Counted from the first letter of the stretch, positions 28,395-38,771 are shown. The stretch: DNA of 64,000 bases from Brucella haematophila (GCF_005938105.1 NZ_VCPE01000016.1:79020-143019), one strand, 5' to 3'. The notes: generated by a model not told the origin, from the sequence alone. Made by a program: numbers and translations.

Positions 28395-29825
28395 TTATCG
28401 AACGAACTGGCGCAGAAGCGTACCGTTGCGTTCAATTTCCATACGCCATGCCAGACCGCGGCCAGCATTCAAAACCGAAGAAAGATCAGTCACGCTGCGG
28501 ATCACATTGCCATTGAGGTTGCGAATGATATCGCCCGGGCGCAGCCCCAGCCGCGCTGCAGGCGAACCTGAATAAACGTCCATCACGGCAACACCGTTTG
28601 CATCGCTCTTCAGACGCAGTTTGGTAGCAGTGGCAGGCGTCAGCTCCTGCACAGCTGCACCGGCGAAGGGATTCTCACCCTCGATAACGAGGGGCGCTGT
28701 CTGCTTAACCTCTGGCGCTTTGGTCAGCTTGACCGGCACAGTGAGATTTTCGCCGCCGCGCAGAATCACAACCGAAACCGTGCTATCGATACCTGCAGTC
28801 GACAGACGATAGCCGAGCACATCCTGATTATCCACGCGTGCGCCCTGCACGGAGAGCACAACGTCGCCAACCTTCAAACCGGCAGCCTCCGCAGGTCCGC
28901 CTTTGGCAACAGCAGTAATCAAAGCGCCATAGGGCTTTTCCATACCGAGGCCTTCGGCGAGATCGGCGGTCACGCCCTGGAAAGTCGCTCCAATATAAGG
29001 ACGCTCGAAACTGGAGCTGCCCCGCTGCGCGGCATCAATCACTGCGCGTACCATATTGGACGGAATGGCAAAGCCGATGCCGACAGAACCGCCTGAGCGT
29101 GAATAGATTGCCGTGTTAATACCGATCAGCCGTCCGCGCATATCCACCAAAGCGCCGCCGGAATTACCCGGATTGATGGCTGCGTCGGTCTGAATGAAGA
29201 AGTCGAAATCAGAAATGCCAACCTGCGTGCGTGATTGCGCCGAGACGATGCCGCTCGTTACAGTCTGGCCGACGCCGAACGGATTGCCGACAGCAAGCAC
29301 CAGATCGCCCACTTCCACCTCATCGGAATTGCCAAGCGACAGAACCGGGAATTTTTCCTTGGAATCAATCTTCAATACGGCCAGATCGGTGGTTTCGTCA
29401 CGCAACAGAAGCTTGCTTTCGAATTCGCGACCATCAGACAGCGCAATCTTGATCTCGTCCGCATCCTTGATGACGTGATTATTGGTCACGACAATGCCCG
29501 ACGCATCGACAATAACGCCAGACCCGAGCGATTGCTGGATGCGCGGCTTGCTATCGCCGAACTGCCTACCGAAAAACTGTTCAAAGAACGGATCGCCTGC
29601 AAATGGCGAGCGCGCTTGAGCCTGCACCTGTCGCGCTGCATAGACATTGACGACGGCGGGCGTCGTTTCCTTGACCAGAGGCGCGAAGGAAAGCTGCATA
29701 TCACCGCGACTAAGCGGTATCTGTTTTCCCGGCGCCGCTGGCGCGTCCTGCGCTGAAGCTGGCAGGCATGCCATGCCAATCGATGCCAGAATGATGCCCG
29801 TAATCCCGAAACGTCGCCAATTCAT
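28395..29825 (-). CDS. Do-family periplasmic serine endopeptidase (DegP/DegQ-like)
   Basis: A 476-residue periplasmic protease/chaperone. A signal peptide (MNWRRFGITGIILASIGMACLPASAQD) is followed by the trypsin-like domain with His117 (VVTNNHVI), Asp147 (TTDLAVLKID) and Ser222 (INPGNSGGALVD), then two PDZ domains (residues 255-360 and 385-470). It should degrade or refold misfolded envelope proteins. The start at 29825 is chosen for the signal peptide. It lies downstream of rplQ, a common rhizobial arrangement, but a terminator at 30009-30037 separates them. Confidence 0.92.
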   Translation of the reverse strand: MNWRRFGITGIILASIGMACLPASAQDAPAAPGKQIPLSRGDMQLSFAPLVKETTPAVVNVYAARQVQAQARSPFAGDPFFEQFFGRQFGDSKPRIQQSLGSGVIVDASGIVVTNNHVIKDADEIKIALSDGREFESKLLLRDETTDLAVLKIDSKEKFPVLSLGNSDEVEVGDLVLAVGNPFGVGQTVTSGIVSAQSRTQVGISDFDFFIQTDAAINPGNSGGALVDMRGRLIGINTAIYSRSGGSVGIGFAIPSNMVRAVIDAAQRGSSSFERPYIGATFQGVTADLAEGLGMEKPYGALITAVAKGGPAEAAGLKVGDVVLSVQGARVDNQDVLGYRLSTAGIDSTVSVVILRGGENLTVPVKLTKAPEVKQTAPLVIEGENPFAGAAVQELTPATATKLRLKSDANGVAVMDVYSGSPAARLGLRPGDIIRNLNGNVIRSVTDLSSVLNAGRGLAWRMEIERNGTLLRQFVR

Positions 29826-30008
29826 GCACAAACTCCGCGCTTTCCCAGCCTTCCCGCAAAACTTCCGATGGAAGCGTGCGAGACTCGTTGTCCATATGTA
29901 ATGAACTGAGGCCAAGGATAAAGGGCCACATTGTGACCACGGGCGAAAAGCTGGTGTAATTTTCCCTCACATCCATGTGTGAGCGCATATGTCAGCAACA
30001 GCGCAAAC

Positions 30009-30037
30009 AAAAAGGGCCGCACAAGGCGGCCCTTTTT
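30009..30037 (-). terminator. Terminator at the end of the alpha ribosomal operon
   Basis: AAAAAGGGCCGC and GGCGGCCCTTTTT form a symmetrical hairpin with A and T runs on both sides, about 70 bases after rplQ. It ends the long ribosomal transcript. Confidence 0.88.
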
Positions 30038-30056
30038 AATCTCTTCTCATAATCGT

Positions 30057-30103
30057 GCATTATCCAACGCAAAGACGCTTCGCGCTTTTGCTGGAAATGC
30101 CTT
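30057..30103 (+). repeat. Palindromic repeat unit ending CTGGAAATGC (copy 2)
   Basis: The stretch aligns with 30591-30638: both read GCATT-TCC-ACGC-AA then a palindromic core, then GCTGGAAATGC. It begins 3 bases after the rplQ stop codon on the opposite reading. About two thirds of the aligned bases match. Confidence 0.5.
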
Positions 30104-30105
30104 GA

Positions 30106-30534
30106 TTACGCTGCGTCGGCTTCAGCAGCAGCTTCAGCTTCTACGCGGGCGCGGTCGGCCTTGCCCTTTGCATCGACATCGCGTTCCACGAATTCAACAA
30201 CAGCCAGAGGCGCGTTGTCGCCAGCGCGGAAGCCAGCCTTCATGATGCGGATGTAGCCGCCGTTGCGGGTTGCATAGCGCGTAGCCAGCGTATCGAACAG
30301 CTTAGCCACGACCTTAACGTCGCGGATAGCCGAGATAGCCTGACGGCGTGCATGCAGATCGCCGCGCTTGCCGAGTGTTACAAGCTTTTCTACGATTGGA
30401 CGGATTTCCTTAGCCTTAGGAAGCGTGGTCACAATCTGTTCATGCTCGATGAGCGAAGCCGCCATGTTGGCGAACATTGCCTTGCGATGCGAGGCAGTGC
30501 GGTTCAGCTTACGCTGTCCATTACCGTGGCGCAT
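30106..30534 (-). CDS. rplQ: 50S ribosomal protein L17
   Basis: A 142-residue large-subunit protein, recognised by [59 protein letters not shown]. The alanine/glutamate-rich tail ([11 protein letters not shown]) is longer than in enterics, as is common in alphaproteobacteria. A strong site, AAGGAGAAGG, precedes the ATG. It is the last gene of the alpha operon, after rpoA, and is followed by a palindromic repeat and terminator. Confidence 0.97.
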   Translation of the reverse strand: MRHGNGQRKLNRTASHRKAMFANMAASLIEHEQIVTTLPKAKEIRPIVEKLVTLGKRGDLHARRQAISAIRDVKVVAKLFDTLATRYATRNGGYIRIMKAGFRAGDNAPLAVVEFVERDVDAKGKADRARVEAEAAAEADAA

Positions 30535-30590
30535 GGCCTTCTCCTTTAATTCGTAACGTACCGGGGTATGCCGGTCTTATCTTCGTTTTA

Positions 30591-30638
30591 CGCATTGTCC
30601 GACGCGAAACCGTTTCGCAGTTTCGCTGGAAATGCTTA
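30591..30638 (+). repeat. Palindromic repeat unit ending CTGGAAATGC (copy 3)
   Basis: Contains the palindrome GCGAAAC-C-GTTTCGC at 30604-30618 and ends GCTGGAAATGCTTA, where TTA is the reverse of the rpoA stop codon. It shares its layout with copies at 12515 and 30057. Confidence 0.5.
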
Positions 30639-31649
30639 GTATTGGTCTTCGTAACGCTTTGCGAGATCTTCGATATTTTCCGGCGGCCAGGACGGGATTT
30701 CCATACCAAGATGGAGACCCATCGACGCGAGAACTTCCTTGATCTCGTTGAGCGACTTGCGGCCGAAATTCGGAGTCCGCAGCATCTCGGCTTCCGTCTT
30801 CTGGATCAGATCGCCGATGTAGACGATGTTGTCGTTCTTCAGGCAGTTTGCCGAACGGACAGACAGTTCGAGTTCGTCGACCTTCTTGAGCAGAGCCGGG
30901 TTGAAAGCCAGTTCCGCAACCTGTTCCTGCGGAGCTTCCTTCTGAGGCTCTTCGAAGTTGACGAAGATCGCCAGCTGGTCCTGGAGAATACGAGCAGCGT
31001 AAGCCACTGCGTCTTCGCCCGTAACCGAACCGTTGGTCTCAATGTTCAGCGTCAGCTTGTCATAATCGAGAACCTGACCTTCACGGGTGTTCTCGATCTT
31101 GTACGACACCTTGCGAACCGGAGAATACAGGCTGTCGACCGGGATAAGCCCAATCGGAGCGTCTTCCGCACGGTTGCGGTCGGCAGGCACATAGCCCTTG
31201 CCGGTGTTGACGGTGAATTCCATGCGGATTTCAGCGCCTTCGTCCAGCGTGCAGATGACGTGATCCGGGTTAAGGATTTCGACATCGCCGACAGTCTGAA
31301 TGTCGCCAGCCGTAACGGCGCCTGGGCCTTCCTTGCGGACGACCATGCGCTTCGGGCCCTCGCCTTCCATACGGATGGCGATTTCCTTGACGTTCAGAAC
31401 GATATCCGTCACGTCTTCGCGGACGCCCGGAATAGAAGAGAATTCATGCAGAACGCCGTCGATCTGTACGGCGGTCACGGCAGCGCCGCGCAGCGACGAC
31501 AGAAGTACGCGACGCAAAGCATTGCCGAGCGTCAGACCGAAGCCGCGTTCCAGCGGTTCAGCAACGACGGTTGCATGCGTGCGAGAGCCGTGGGTGATAA
31601 ATTCCACCTTGTTCGGCTTGATCAGTTCCTGCCAGTTCTTCTGGATCAT
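30636..31649 (-). CDS. rpoA: RNA polymerase alpha subunit
   Basis: A 337-residue subunit. The N-terminal dimerisation domain ([29 protein letters not shown]) starts polymerase assembly. The C-terminal domain (residues 255-320, [48 protein letters not shown]) contacts UP elements and activators. The stop codon lies in a palindromic repeat. It is preceded by rpsK across a 111-base spacer with two hairpins. Confidence 0.98.
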   Translation of the reverse strand: MIQKNWQELIKPNKVEFITHGSRTHATVVAEPLERGFGLTLGNALRRVLLSSLRGAAVTAVQIDGVLHEFSSIPGVREDVTDIVLNVKEIAIRMEGEGPKRMVVRKEGPGAVTAGDIQTVGDVEILNPDHVICTLDEGAEIRMEFTVNTGKGYVPADRNRAEDAPIGLIPVDSLYSPVRKVSYKIENTREGQVLDYDKLTLNIETNGSVTGEDAVAYAARILQDQLAIFVNFEEPQKEAPQEQVAELAFNPALLKKVDELELSVRSANCLKNDNIVYIGDLIQKTEAEMLRTPNFGRKSLNEIKEVLASMGLHLGMEIPSWPPENIEDLAKRYEDQY

Positions 31650-31715
31650 GTGAGTATCCCTCTATCAATCGTCGCTACCATCCTATCGTAGCGATCAAGT
31701 GAAGAAACCGCAGAG

Positions 31716-31740
31716 GAGCCCCGGATGAAATCCGAGGCTC
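31716..31740 (-). other. Hairpin in the rpsK-rpoA spacer
   Basis: GAGCC-C-CGGAT and ATCCG-A-GGCTC form a 10-bp stem with one mismatch, 20 bases beyond the rpsK stop. A second stem, TCGCTAC/GTAGCGA, is at about 31672-31694. Neither has a U-tract, so a processing or partial attenuation role is more likely than full termination. Confidence 0.45.
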
Positions 31741-31760
31741 TTACAGCATGTGAACGAGGA

Positions 31761-32150
31761 TTAGACCCGGCGCTTCTTGCGCGGACGGCAACCGTTGTGC
31801 GGGATCGGCGTAACATCGCGGATCGACGTGATCACAAAGCCGGCAGCCTGAAGGGCGCGCAGCGCAGATTCACGGCCAGAGCCCGGTCCGCAAACCTCGA
31901 CTTCGAGGGAGCGCATGCCGTGTTCCTGAGCCTTCTTGGCGCAATCTTCGGCAGCGATCTGTGCGGCGAACGGGGTCGACTTACGCGAACCCTTGAAACC
32001 CTGAGCACCTGCGGAAGACCAGGCAATAGCATTGCCCTGAGCATCCGTGATGGTGATCATGGTGTTGTTGAACGTCGAATTTACGTGGGCAACGCCCGAC
32101 GAGATGTTTTTACGCTCGCGACGGCGAACGCGCGTGGCTTCCTTGGCCAT
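31761..32150 (-). CDS. rpsK: 30S ribosomal protein S11
   Basis: A 129-residue platform protein of the small subunit that contacts 16S rRNA and the E-site region. Recognised by [37 protein letters not shown]-type sequence and the basic tail [19 protein letters not shown], which is nearly invariant. AAAGGACTATC lies before the ATG. It is in the alpha operon between rpsM and rpoA; rpsD is absent from this operon, as is normal in alphaproteobacteria. Confidence 0.98.
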
Positions 32151-32252
32151 GATAGTCCTTTCAATCGATCTCTACACCGCCGTAATTCCAGCGGCTACAC
32201 CGGTCCTCAAGAAAGGACCAGTATCAAACCCAACCGGCGCACCGGAAAGGCC

Positions 32253-32276
32253 CGACGGAACGAAAACGTTCCGTCG
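32253..32276 (-). other. Perfect hairpin after rpsM
   Basis: A 10-bp perfect stem (CGACGGAACG/CGTTCCGTCG) with a four-base loop (UUUU in the RNA) lies 3 bases after the rpsM stop. There is no U-tract. It belongs to a set of such hairpins in this locus. Confidence 0.5.
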
Positions 32277-32279
32277 AAA

Positions 32280-32648
32280 TTACTTCTTCTTGCCTGCGAT
32301 AGCCTTCGCCGGACCCTTACGGGTGCGTGCGTTGGTATGCGTGCGCTGACCGCGAACCGGCAGCGAACGACGATGACGCAGGCCGCGGTAGCAACCCAGG
32401 TCCATCAGGCGCTTGATGTTCATCGAAACTTCACGACGCAGGTCACCTTCGACCTGGTAGTCAGCATCGATTGCTTCGCGGATCTGAAGGACTTCAGCAT
32501 CCGTCAGCTGGTTAACGCGACGATCGTCGGCAATGCCAACCTTCGTTACGATTTCCCGAGCAAATTTCGGTCCAATCCCGTGGATGTACTGAAGCGCAAT
32601 AACAACGCGCTTGTTCGTCGGGATGTTGACGCCAGCGATACGTGCCAC
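32280..32648 (-). CDS. rpsM: 30S ribosomal protein S13
   Basis: A 122-residue head protein of the small subunit that contacts 16S rRNA and the P-site tRNA. Recognised by [26 protein letters not shown] and the C-terminal [29 protein letters not shown]. The start codon is GTG, with AAGGAG 7 bases upstream. It opens the alpha operon after a 342-base spacer from adk. Confidence 0.97.
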   Translation of the reverse strand: MARIAGVNIPTNKRVVIALQYIHGIGPKFAREIVTKVGIADDRRVNQLTDAEVLQIREAIDADYQVEGDLRREVSMNIKRLMDLGCYRGLRHRRSLPVRGQRTHTNARTRKGPAKAIAGKKK

Positions 32649-32990
32649 GTCTGTTCTCCTTAATGTTAATCACTTCCGCCTGAAAGACTAATCCCCCAGA
32701 CAGCATAAAACGACCGGTATCGGCCTCTTTTCGATTTCCGCCGCTACCTGCCATTCAAAACCAAATGAAGTGGCGCAGTCTTTGACGGAATCGCCCGAAA
32801 AAGTCAACTCTTAAACGTCCGTAAAGCCATCAAACCGGCCTGACAGACAATCAAAGCGACTTCTGGAAGCAATAAACGGGCAGAGAATCGCAAAGCGTTT
32901 CTCTGCCCGTGTTTGTATCTGCGCATCCTGCTTTACAAAAACCGATCCCGGTATCTGAGCCGATGCTATAGTCCAAGGCTTTGAAAAGCC
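32649..32990. other. adk-rpsM spacer with strong hairpin
   Basis: This 342-base gap separates the spc and alpha operons. On the minus strand, a stem of about 12 bp (CGGGCAGAGAA/TTCTCTGCCCG at 32877-32911) follows adk and is trailed by UUUAUUG, so it is a likely terminator or attenuator. A short AAGGCTTT/AAAGCCTT stem at 32974-32992 overlaps the adk stop. The rest would hold a promoter for rpsM-rpsK-rpoA-rplQ. Confidence 0.55.
32877..32911 (-). terminator. Probable terminator/attenuator after adk
   Basis: CGGGCAGAGAA pairs with TTCTCTGCCCG around an 11-13 base loop. The minus-strand tail is UUUAUUG, only moderately U-rich, so partial read-through into rpsM is possible. Confidence 0.6.
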
Positions 32991-33575
32991 TTATGCCGGA
33001 ACGAGAATTCTCTCGATTTCAGCGGTAACTTCTTCAACCGGAGCCATACCGTTGAGGACACGCAATTCGCCAGTCCCGGCATAGTAGGTCGAAAGCGGCG
33101 CGGTCTTCTCGCGATATTCGACAAGACGCTTGCGGAAAGCTTCCGGATTATCATCCGAACGCACCTGACCGCCCTTGGCGATCGTTTCGGCCACGCGGCT
33201 CTCCATCCGCTTGACCAGTGCATTCTCATCAACCTTCAGCTCGATGACAGCATCAAGCTTCAGGCCTTTGTTTGCGAGCATTCCGCCGAGAGCTTCAGCT
33301 TGCGGAACGGTACGCGGGTAGCCGTCGAGAATGAAACCGTTCGCGCAATCCGGAGCATCAATGCGCTCCGACACGATCTGGTTGACGATCTCGTCGGATA
33401 CCAGCTGACCGGCATCCATGACTGCTTTGGCGCGCTTTCCGACTTCGCTTTGCTGAGCGACTGCCGAACGCAGCATGTCGCCAGTCGAAAGCTGCGGAAT
33501 TCCATGCTTCTTGGTAAGAAGTCCAGCCTGCGTCCCCTTACCTGCTCCGGGCGGCCCAAGAAGTATCAGTCTCAT
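32991..33575 (-). CDS. adk: Adenylate kinase
   Basis: A 194-residue kinase that balances ATP, ADP and AMP in the cytoplasm. The P-loop [10 protein letters not shown] is at residues 7-16, the AMP-site block is [10 protein letters not shown], and [16 protein letters not shown] is standard. It is the short form with no zinc LID. Its start overlaps the stop of secY by 4 bases, so the two are translationally coupled, and it is the last gene of the spc operon. Confidence 0.97.
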   Translation of the reverse strand: MRLILLGPPGAGKGTQAGLLTKKHGIPQLSTGDMLRSAVAQQSEVGKRAKAVMDAGQLVSDEIVNQIVSERIDAPDCANGFILDGYPRTVPQAEALGGMLANKGLKLDAVIELKVDENALVKRMESRVAETIAKGGQVRSDDNPEAFRKRLVEYREKTAPLSTYYAGTGELRVLNGMAPVEEVTAEIERILVPA

Positions 33576-34912
33576 TTATTGCGTTTCCCACCTCTGAGTT
33601 TGGACTTCTTGATCAGCCCTTCATACTGATGGGCGATAAGATGTCCCTGAACTTGCGCAACCGTATCGAGCGTCACGCTCACAACGATCAGCAGCGATGT
33701 ACCACCAAGATAGAATGGCACGCCGGTCGCGGAAATCAGGAATTCCGGCAGAAGACAGACAAGCATAATATAGATCGCGCCGACAACCGTAATGCGGGTC
33801 AACACATAGTCTATATATTCGGCAGTCCGTTCACCGGGGCGAATGCCCGGGATGAAGCCGGAATGCTTCTTGAGCTGGTCAGCCGTGTCCTTGGGATTGA
33901 ACACGATGGCCGTATAGAAGAAGCAGAAGAACGCCATCAAGCCAGCGTAGAACAGCATGTAAAGCGGCTGTCCATGGCCCAACGCATTGAGAATCGTGGT
34001 CGCCCAACCAGGCATTTCAGTCGTGTTGGCGAAGCCAGCAACAGTCGCTGGCAAAAGCAGCAGCGACGATGCGAAGATCGGCGGAATAACGCCTGCGGTA
34101 TTGAGCTTCAGCGGCAGGTGCGAAGTATCGCCCTGGAACATACGGTTGCCAACCTGACGCTTCGGATACTGGATCAGCAGGCGGCGCTGCGCACGCTCGA
34201 CGAACACGATGACCGCGATCAGAGCGATTGCGAGCACGATAACGCCCAGAATGAGGCCCGTCGACAGAGCACCGGTACGGCCCAGTTCCAGCGTGCCGGA
34301 AATGGCATGCGGAAGGTTTGCAACGATACCCGAGAAGATGATCAGCGAAATACCGTTACCGATACCGCGTGCCGTGATCTGCTCACCGAGCCACATCAGG
34401 AACATGGTGCCGCCAACAAGGGTAATCACCGATGAAACGATGAAGAACGGTCCCGGATTCATGACAATGCCGTTGCCCGACTGCAAGCCAACCGAAATGG
34501 CATAAGCCTGAACGAGCGCCAGAAGCACTGTACCGTAACGCGTATACTGATTGATGATCTTGCGGCCCGCCTCGCCTTCCTTCTTCAGCGCTTCAAGCGA
34601 CGGAACAACCGACGTCATGAGCTGCACGATGATGGAGGCCGAGATGTAAGGCATGATGCCGAGCGCGAAAATGGCCATACGACCAACAGCGCCACCGGCG
34701 AACATGTTGAAAAGTCCGAGCACACCCTGGCTATGCTGCTGGAAAGCCTGCGCAAGAGCGTCAGGATTGATTCCTGGAAGCGGAATATAGGTGCCGAACC
34801 GATATACGAGCAAAGCGCCCAGAGTAAACCAGATGCGCTTCTTGAGTTCTTCAGCTTTCGAAAAAGCCGAGAAATTGAGATTGGAAACTAGCTGTTCAGC
34901 AGCCGATGCCAT
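33572..34912 (-). CDS. secY: Preprotein translocase subunit SecY
   Basis: A 446-residue inner-membrane protein with ten hydrophobic segments that forms the Sec channel with SecE (62148) and SecG. The plug and lateral-gate regions read [23 protein letters not shown] and [23 protein letters not shown]; the C-terminal half includes [30 protein letters not shown]. It lies after rplO across a 217-base spacer and overlaps adk by 4 bases. Confidence 0.97.
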   Translation of the reverse strand: MASAAEQLVSNLNFSAFSKAEELKKRIWFTLGALLVYRFGTYIPLPGINPDALAQAFQQHSQGVLGLFNMFAGGAVGRMAIFALGIMPYISASIIVQLMTSVVPSLEALKKEGEAGRKIINQYTRYGTVLLALVQAYAISVGLQSGNGIVMNPGPFFIVSSVITLVGGTMFLMWLGEQITARGIGNGISLIIFSGIVANLPHAISGTLELGRTGALSTGLILGVIVLAIALIAVIVFVERAQRRLLIQYPKRQVGNRMFQGDTSHLPLKLNTAGVIPPIFASSLLLLPATVAGFANTTEMPGWATTILNALGHGQPLYMLFYAGLMAFFCFFYTAIVFNPKDTADQLKKHSGFIPGIRPGERTAEYIDYVLTRITVVGAIYIMLVCLLPEFLISATGVPFYLGGTSLLIVVSVTLDTVAQVQGHLIAHQYEGLIKKSKLRGGKRNK

Positions 34913-35029
34913 TAAATTTCTCCGGTGAAAAGTCTCCGGTCCCCTACTCCCATCGACACGCGTTTATTCAACCCGCGTCCTCACGGACAAGAAGACCCAA
35001 CCCAGATATGCGCATTGGCATAAATGTGC

Positions 35030-35109
35030 AAGCGGCGGCCCAGATTTTATCGCAATTCCAAATAGAAAAATGCCTTGCATTTATCCGGAACTGCTCTGGG
35101 CCGCCGCTT
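35030..35109 (-). other. Long-range 15-bp stem between rplO and secY
   Basis: AAGCGGCGGCCCAGA at 35030-35044 and its exact complement at 35095-35109 enclose 50 bases. Inside, on the minus strand, AAATGC-AAG-GCATTT followed by TTC forms a small terminator-like hairpin. The large stem begins 20 bases after the rplO stop. The structure could tune transcript level between ribosomal proteins and the translocase; this is inference. Confidence 0.55.
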
Positions 35110-35129
35110 ATAATTTTAGTGCAGGAGCC

Positions 35130-35603
35130 TTATTCGGCAGCTGCGGCTTCAGGAAGCTTGATGCTACCGCCAGCCTTTTCGATTTTCTCGACTGCCGACT
35201 TGGAAGCGCCAGCAACCTCAAAGGTTACCTTAGCCTTCAGTTCGCCATCCGAAAGAATGCGAACGCCGTCCTTGGCGCGACGAATCACACCAGCAGCCTT
35301 CAGCGCTTCGAGGTTCACAACAGCCTTGGCATCCAGCTTGCCGGCGTCGATAGCGGCCTGAACACGGCCGAGCGACACAACGTTGAAGCTCTTTGCGAAG
35401 ATGTTGGTGAAGCCGCGCTTTGGCAGACGGCGGTAGATTGGCATCTGGCCGCCTTCGAAGCCATTGATCGCGACGCCCGAACGGGACTTCTGACCCTTGA
35501 CGCCGCGGCCAGCGGTCTTGCCGGTGCCCGAGCCGATACCACGGCCAACGCGCTTGCGAGCCTTGACGGAACCTGGCTTATCACGCAGATCGTTGAGTTT
35601 CAT
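35130..35603 (-). CDS. rplO: 50S ribosomal protein L15
   Basis: A 157-residue large-subunit protein, recognised by [67 protein letters not shown], the glycine-rich extended segment that threads into 23S rRNA. The C-terminal globular domain ends in an alanine/glutamate tail. It lies between rpmD and secY in the spc operon. Confidence 0.98.
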   Translation of the reverse strand: MKLNDLRDKPGSVKARKRVGRGIGSGTGKTAGRGVKGQKSRSGVAINGFEGGQMPIYRRLPKRGFTNIFAKSFNVVSLGRVQAAIDAGKLDAKAVVNLEALKAAGVIRRAKDGVRILSDGELKAKVTFEVAGASKSAVEKIEKAGGSIKLPEAAAAE

Positions 35604-35622
35604 GTCTCTATCCCCTGCGTTA

Positions 35623-35823
35623 TCAGGCCTCGTCCACGATGCGGACGAGATGCTGAACCTTGGCGATCATGCCACGAACCGAAGGAGTATCCTCCAGCGT
35701 GCGGCGGCGGTGCATTTTGTTAAGTCCGAGACCGATCAGCGTTGCACGCTGCTCGGCTGGACGACGGATAGGGCTTCCGATCTGTTCGACCGTAACCGTC
35801 TTACCCTTCTTCTCAGCCATCAC
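35623..35823 (-). CDS. rpmD: 50S ribosomal protein L30
   Basis: A 66-residue protein: [58 protein letters not shown], which matches bacterial L30. It binds 23S rRNA near L5-side helices. AAAGGATTTGAG lies before the ATG. It sits between rpsE and rplO in the spc operon. Confidence 0.97.
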   Translation of the reverse strand: MMAEKKGKTVTVEQIGSPIRRPAEQRATLIGLGLNKMHRRRTLEDTPSVRGMIAKVQHLVRIVDEA

Positions 35824-35921
35824 TCAAATCCTTTGTCTATGGCGTATCCGGTGGCCCGGCCCAGTATCGAATGCAACTTCTTGCAGAAACTGCCAGGCCC
35901 CGGACTAACACAAACTATCGG

Positions 35922-36482
35922 CTATTCTTCCGAACCGACCACATCATGGCGGCGAGCCTGAAGGGTCGAGTACTTGATGCCGCGCTGTGCCGCGATATCC
36001 TTCGGATGCATCTGATGCTTGAGAGCATCAAACGTCGCGCGAACCATGTTGTATGGGTTCGACGAACCGAGCGACTTGGCAACAACGTCCTGAACGCCGA
36101 GCGTTTCGAACACTGCACGCATCGGACCACCGGCGATGATACCCTTACCGGCAGGAGCTGCACGGAGCAGAACCTTGCCAGCGCCATGACGGCCTTCGAC
36201 GTCATGATGCAGAGTACGACCCGAACGCAGCGGAACGAAGATCATGTCGCGCTTGGCAGCTTCGGTAGCCTTACGGATAGCTTCCGGCACTTCACGTGCC
36301 TTGCCATGACCGAAGCCTACGCGGCCCTTCTGATCGCCAACGACGACGAGAGCAGCAAAACCGAAGCGACGGCCGCCCTTGACGACCTTGGCTACGCGGT
36401 TGATGTGAACGAGCTTGTCAACGAACTCGCTGTCGCGCTCCTCGCGACCGCGGTCTTCGCGGTTACGTTCTCTCTGTGCCAT
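35922..36482 (-). CDS. rpsE: 30S ribosomal protein S5
   Basis: A 186-residue protein in the decoding-site neck of the small subunit; it contributes to translational accuracy. Recognised by [50 protein letters not shown] and [37 protein letters not shown]. The N-terminal arm ([19 protein letters not shown]) is a charged extension usual in rhizobia. The ATG at 36482 is used; 11 codons upstream are also open. It is in the spc operon. Confidence 0.97.
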   Translation of the reverse strand: MAQRERNREDRGREERDSEFVDKLVHINRVAKVVKGGRRFGFAALVVVGDQKGRVGFGHGKAREVPEAIRKATEAAKRDMIFVPLRSGRTLHHDVEGRHGAGKVLLRAAPAGKGIIAGGPMRAVFETLGVQDVVAKSLGSSNPYNMVRATFDALKHQMHPKDIAAQRGIKYSTLQARRHDVVGSEE

Positions 36483-36524
36483 ATCCTGATTTCCTTTTTT
36501 CTTTTCCGGAAGCACAAACTTCTA

Positions 36525-36887
36525 TTAGAAGCTGAGGCCGCTTTCGCGGGCAGCTTCGGCGAGAGCCTTCACGCGGCCGTGGAAAATGAAAGCACCACGG
36601 TCGAACACTACGTCCTTGACGCCAGCCTTGACGGCGCGCTCAGCAACCAGCTTGCCGACAGCAGCTGCTGCTGCCTGGTCTGCACCAGTCTTGAGCTTGC
36701 CCTTGAGGTCGCCATCGAGGGTCGAAGCGGCCGCAAGCGTAACGCCGCGGACGTCGTCGATGATCTGGGCGTAGATGTTCTTCGAAGAGCGATGTACGCT
36801 GAGGCGTGGTCGGCCGTTGGCGGCAGACTTGAGCTGACGGCGCACGCGAGCAGCGCGACGCTGCAAAGTTTCTTTTGGCGATGCCAT
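36525..36887 (-). CDS. rplR: 50S ribosomal protein L18
   Basis: A 120-residue protein that binds 5S rRNA with L5 and L25. Recognised by [46 protein letters not shown] and the C-terminal [28 protein letters not shown]. It lies 12 bases after rplF and 42 bases before rpsE in the spc operon. Confidence 0.98.
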   Translation of the reverse strand: MASPKETLQRRAARVRRQLKSAANGRPRLSVHRSSKNIYAQIIDDVRGVTLAAASTLDGDLKGKLKTGADQAAAAAVGKLVAERAVKAGVKDVVFDRGAFIFHGRVKALAEAARESGLSF

Positions 36888-36899
36888 GACGCGCTTCCC

Positions 36900-37433
36900 T
36901 TACTTCTTCTTGCCTTCTTTGCGAACGATCTTCTCGCCCGCATACTTGACGCCCTTGCCCTTGTAAGGCTCGGGGCCGCGATATTCGCGGATCTCAGCCG
37001 CGACCTGACCGACCTGCTGCTTGTCGATACCGGTGACGACGATTTCCGTCGGCTTCGGTACAGCAACAGTGATGCCAGCAGGCACGTCATAGACCACTTC
37101 GTGGCTGAAGCCGAGCGAAAGCTGCAGGTTCTTGCCCTGCATGGCAGCGCGGTAACCGACGCCGCTGATTTCGAGCTTCTTTTCGAAGCCGTCCTTCACG
37201 CCAACAAAAATGTTGGAGATCATCGTGCGGGACATGCCCCACTTCGAACGAGCTTCCTTCGACTGGTCGCGCGGATCGACGCTGACAGCGCCATCTTCCA
37301 GCTTAACCAGAACTTCATCGTGCACGACGAAGGAGAGTTCACCCTTCGCGCCCTTGGCCTTGACGATCTGCCCATCAACACTGGCGGTCACGCCTGCCGG
37401 GACCGGCACGGGTTTTTTACCGATACGAGACAT
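36900..37433 (-). CDS. rplF: 50S ribosomal protein L6
   Basis: A 177-residue two-domain protein near the factor-binding site of the large subunit. [35 protein letters not shown] opens it, and [31 protein letters not shown] is the conserved C-terminal signature. It lies between rpsH and rplR in the spc operon. Confidence 0.98.
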   Translation of the reverse strand: MSRIGKKPVPVPAGVTASVDGQIVKAKGAKGELSFVVHDEVLVKLEDGAVSVDPRDQSKEARSKWGMSRTMISNIFVGVKDGFEKKLEISGVGYRAAMQGKNLQLSLGFSHEVVYDVPAGITVAVPKPTEIVVTGIDKQQVGQVAAEIREYRGPEPYKGKGVKYAGEKIVRKEGKKK

Positions 37434-37471
37434 TTTAATACCTGTCTTTTATCTGTTCGCTGTCAACCGCA

Positions 37472-37870
37472 TCAGAAGATGCGGCAGAGCAGCTCACCAC
37501 CAACGTTTTGTTCACGGGCTTCATGATCCGCCATAACGCCCTTCGGCGTGGAGAGGATCGAGATGCCGAGACCGTTCGCGACCTGCGGGATCGACTTGAC
37601 CGACACGTAAACGCGACGACCAGGCTTCGATACGCGGCTAATCTCGCGGATAACCGGAACACCTTCATAATACTTCAGCTCGATTTCGATCTCGGCCTTG
37701 CCGTTCACGAATTCGCTCTGCGAGTAACCGCGGATGTAACCTTCAGACTGAAGAACATCGAGAACGCGAGCGCGCAGCTTCGAAGCCGGGGTCGTAACCT
37801 TGGTCTTCTTGCGGCCTACTGCGTTGCGGATACGGGTCAGCATATCGCCGAGAGGATCTGACACAGACAT
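37472..37870 (-). CDS. rpsH: 30S ribosomal protein S8
   Basis: A 132-residue primary binder of 16S r[49 protein letters not shown] and the C-terminal [36 protein letters not shown] are standard. In E. coli S8 represses the spc operon by binding its mRNA; the same could hold here, but no leader structure was checked in detail. It lies 10 bases after rpsN. Confidence 0.98.
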   Translation of the reverse strand: MSVSDPLGDMLTRIRNAVGRKKTKVTTPASKLRARVLDVLQSEGYIRGYSQSEFVNGKAEIEIELKYYEGVPVIREISRVSKPGRRVYVSVKSIPQVANGLGISILSTPKGVMADHEAREQNVGGELLCRIF

Positions 37871-37880
37871 ATGCTACTCC

Positions 37881-38186
37881 TTACCAGCTCGACTTGACGA
37901 TGCCCGGGATCTGACCGAGCGAACCCAACTGACGGAGCGCAATACGCGACATCTTCAGTTTACGGTAATAACCACGCGGACGGCCCGACACTTCGCAACG
38001 ATTGCGAATACGAACCTTCGATGAATTGCGCGGCAGTTCGGCAAGCCGGATAGTGGCGCGGAAGCGCTCCTCCAGCGGAAGGCCCTGATCCATTACGATC
38101 GCCTTCAGGCGTGCACGCTTTTCAGCATGACGCTTAACCAACTTTTCGCGGCGCTTGTTTTTTTCGACTGCGCTAGTCTTGGCCAT
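37881..38186 (-). CDS. rpsN: 30S ribosomal protein S14
   Basis: A 101-residue, zinc-independent S14 (no CxxC pair), the long form of Gram-negative bacteria. Recognised by [30 protein letters not shown] and [41 protein letters not shown]. It works in the head of the small subunit. It lies between rplE and rpsH. Confidence 0.98.
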   Translation of the reverse strand: MAKTSAVEKNKRREKLVKRHAEKRARLKAIVMDQGLPLEERFRATIRLAELPRNSSKVRIRNRCEVSGRPRGYYRKLKMSRIALRQLGSLGQIPGIVKSSW

Positions 38187-38213
38187 GTTATCTATACCTC
38201 GCTACGCTTGCCG

Positions 38214-38771
38214 TTACTGCCGAAACGGGAAGTTGAATGCACGCAGAAGAGAGCGCGCTTCATCATCCGTCTTGGCGGTCGTGCAAACGATGATGTCCAT
38301 GCCCCAGATCTGATCAACCTTATCGTAGTTGATTTCGGGGAACACGATGTGCTCCTTGATGCCCATGGCGAAGTTGCCACGTCCGTCAAAGCTCTTCGGG
38401 TTCAGGCCGCGGAAGTCGCGAACGCGAGGAAGAGCAATCGTAACCAGACGATCAAGGAATTCATACATGCGGTCCTGGCGAAGGGTGACCTTCGTGCCGA
38501 TCGGCATGTCTTCACGCAACTTAAAGGTTGCGATCGAGTTACGGGCGCGCGTGATGACGGCCTTCTGGCCAGCAATCTGGCTGAGGTCTTCTGCGGCTAC
38601 CGACGGCTTCTTCGAATCGCCGGTGGCTTCGCCAACGCCCATATTGAGGACAACCTTGGTGATGCGTGGAATCTGCATCTCGTTGTCGTATTTGAACTCT
38701 TCAAGCAGAGCCTTACGGATATTATCCTGATAAAGCTTCTTGAAGCGTGGAAGTGCCTTAGCTTCAGCCAT
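38214..38771 (-). CDS. rplE: 50S ribosomal protein L5
   Basis: A 185-residue protein of the central protuberance that binds 5S rRNA and contacts P-site t[69 protein letters not shown] is diagnostic. Its start codon overlaps the end of rplX by 8 bases, so the two are translationally coupled. Confidence 0.98.
   Translation of the reverse strand: MAEAKALPRFKKLYQDNIRKALLEEFKYDNEMQIPRITKVVLNMGVGEATGDSKKPSVAAEDLSQIAGQKAVITRARNSIATFKLREDMPIGTKVTLRQDRMYEFLDRLVTIALPRVRDFRGLNPKSFDGRGNFAMGIKEHIVFPEINYDKVDQIWGMDIIVCTTAKTDDEARSLLRAFNFPFRQ

Noticed and set aside
35871-37526. 551-codon frame opposite rpsE, rplR and rplF
   Set aside because: Runs antisense across three clear ribosomal protein genes with no family resemblance.
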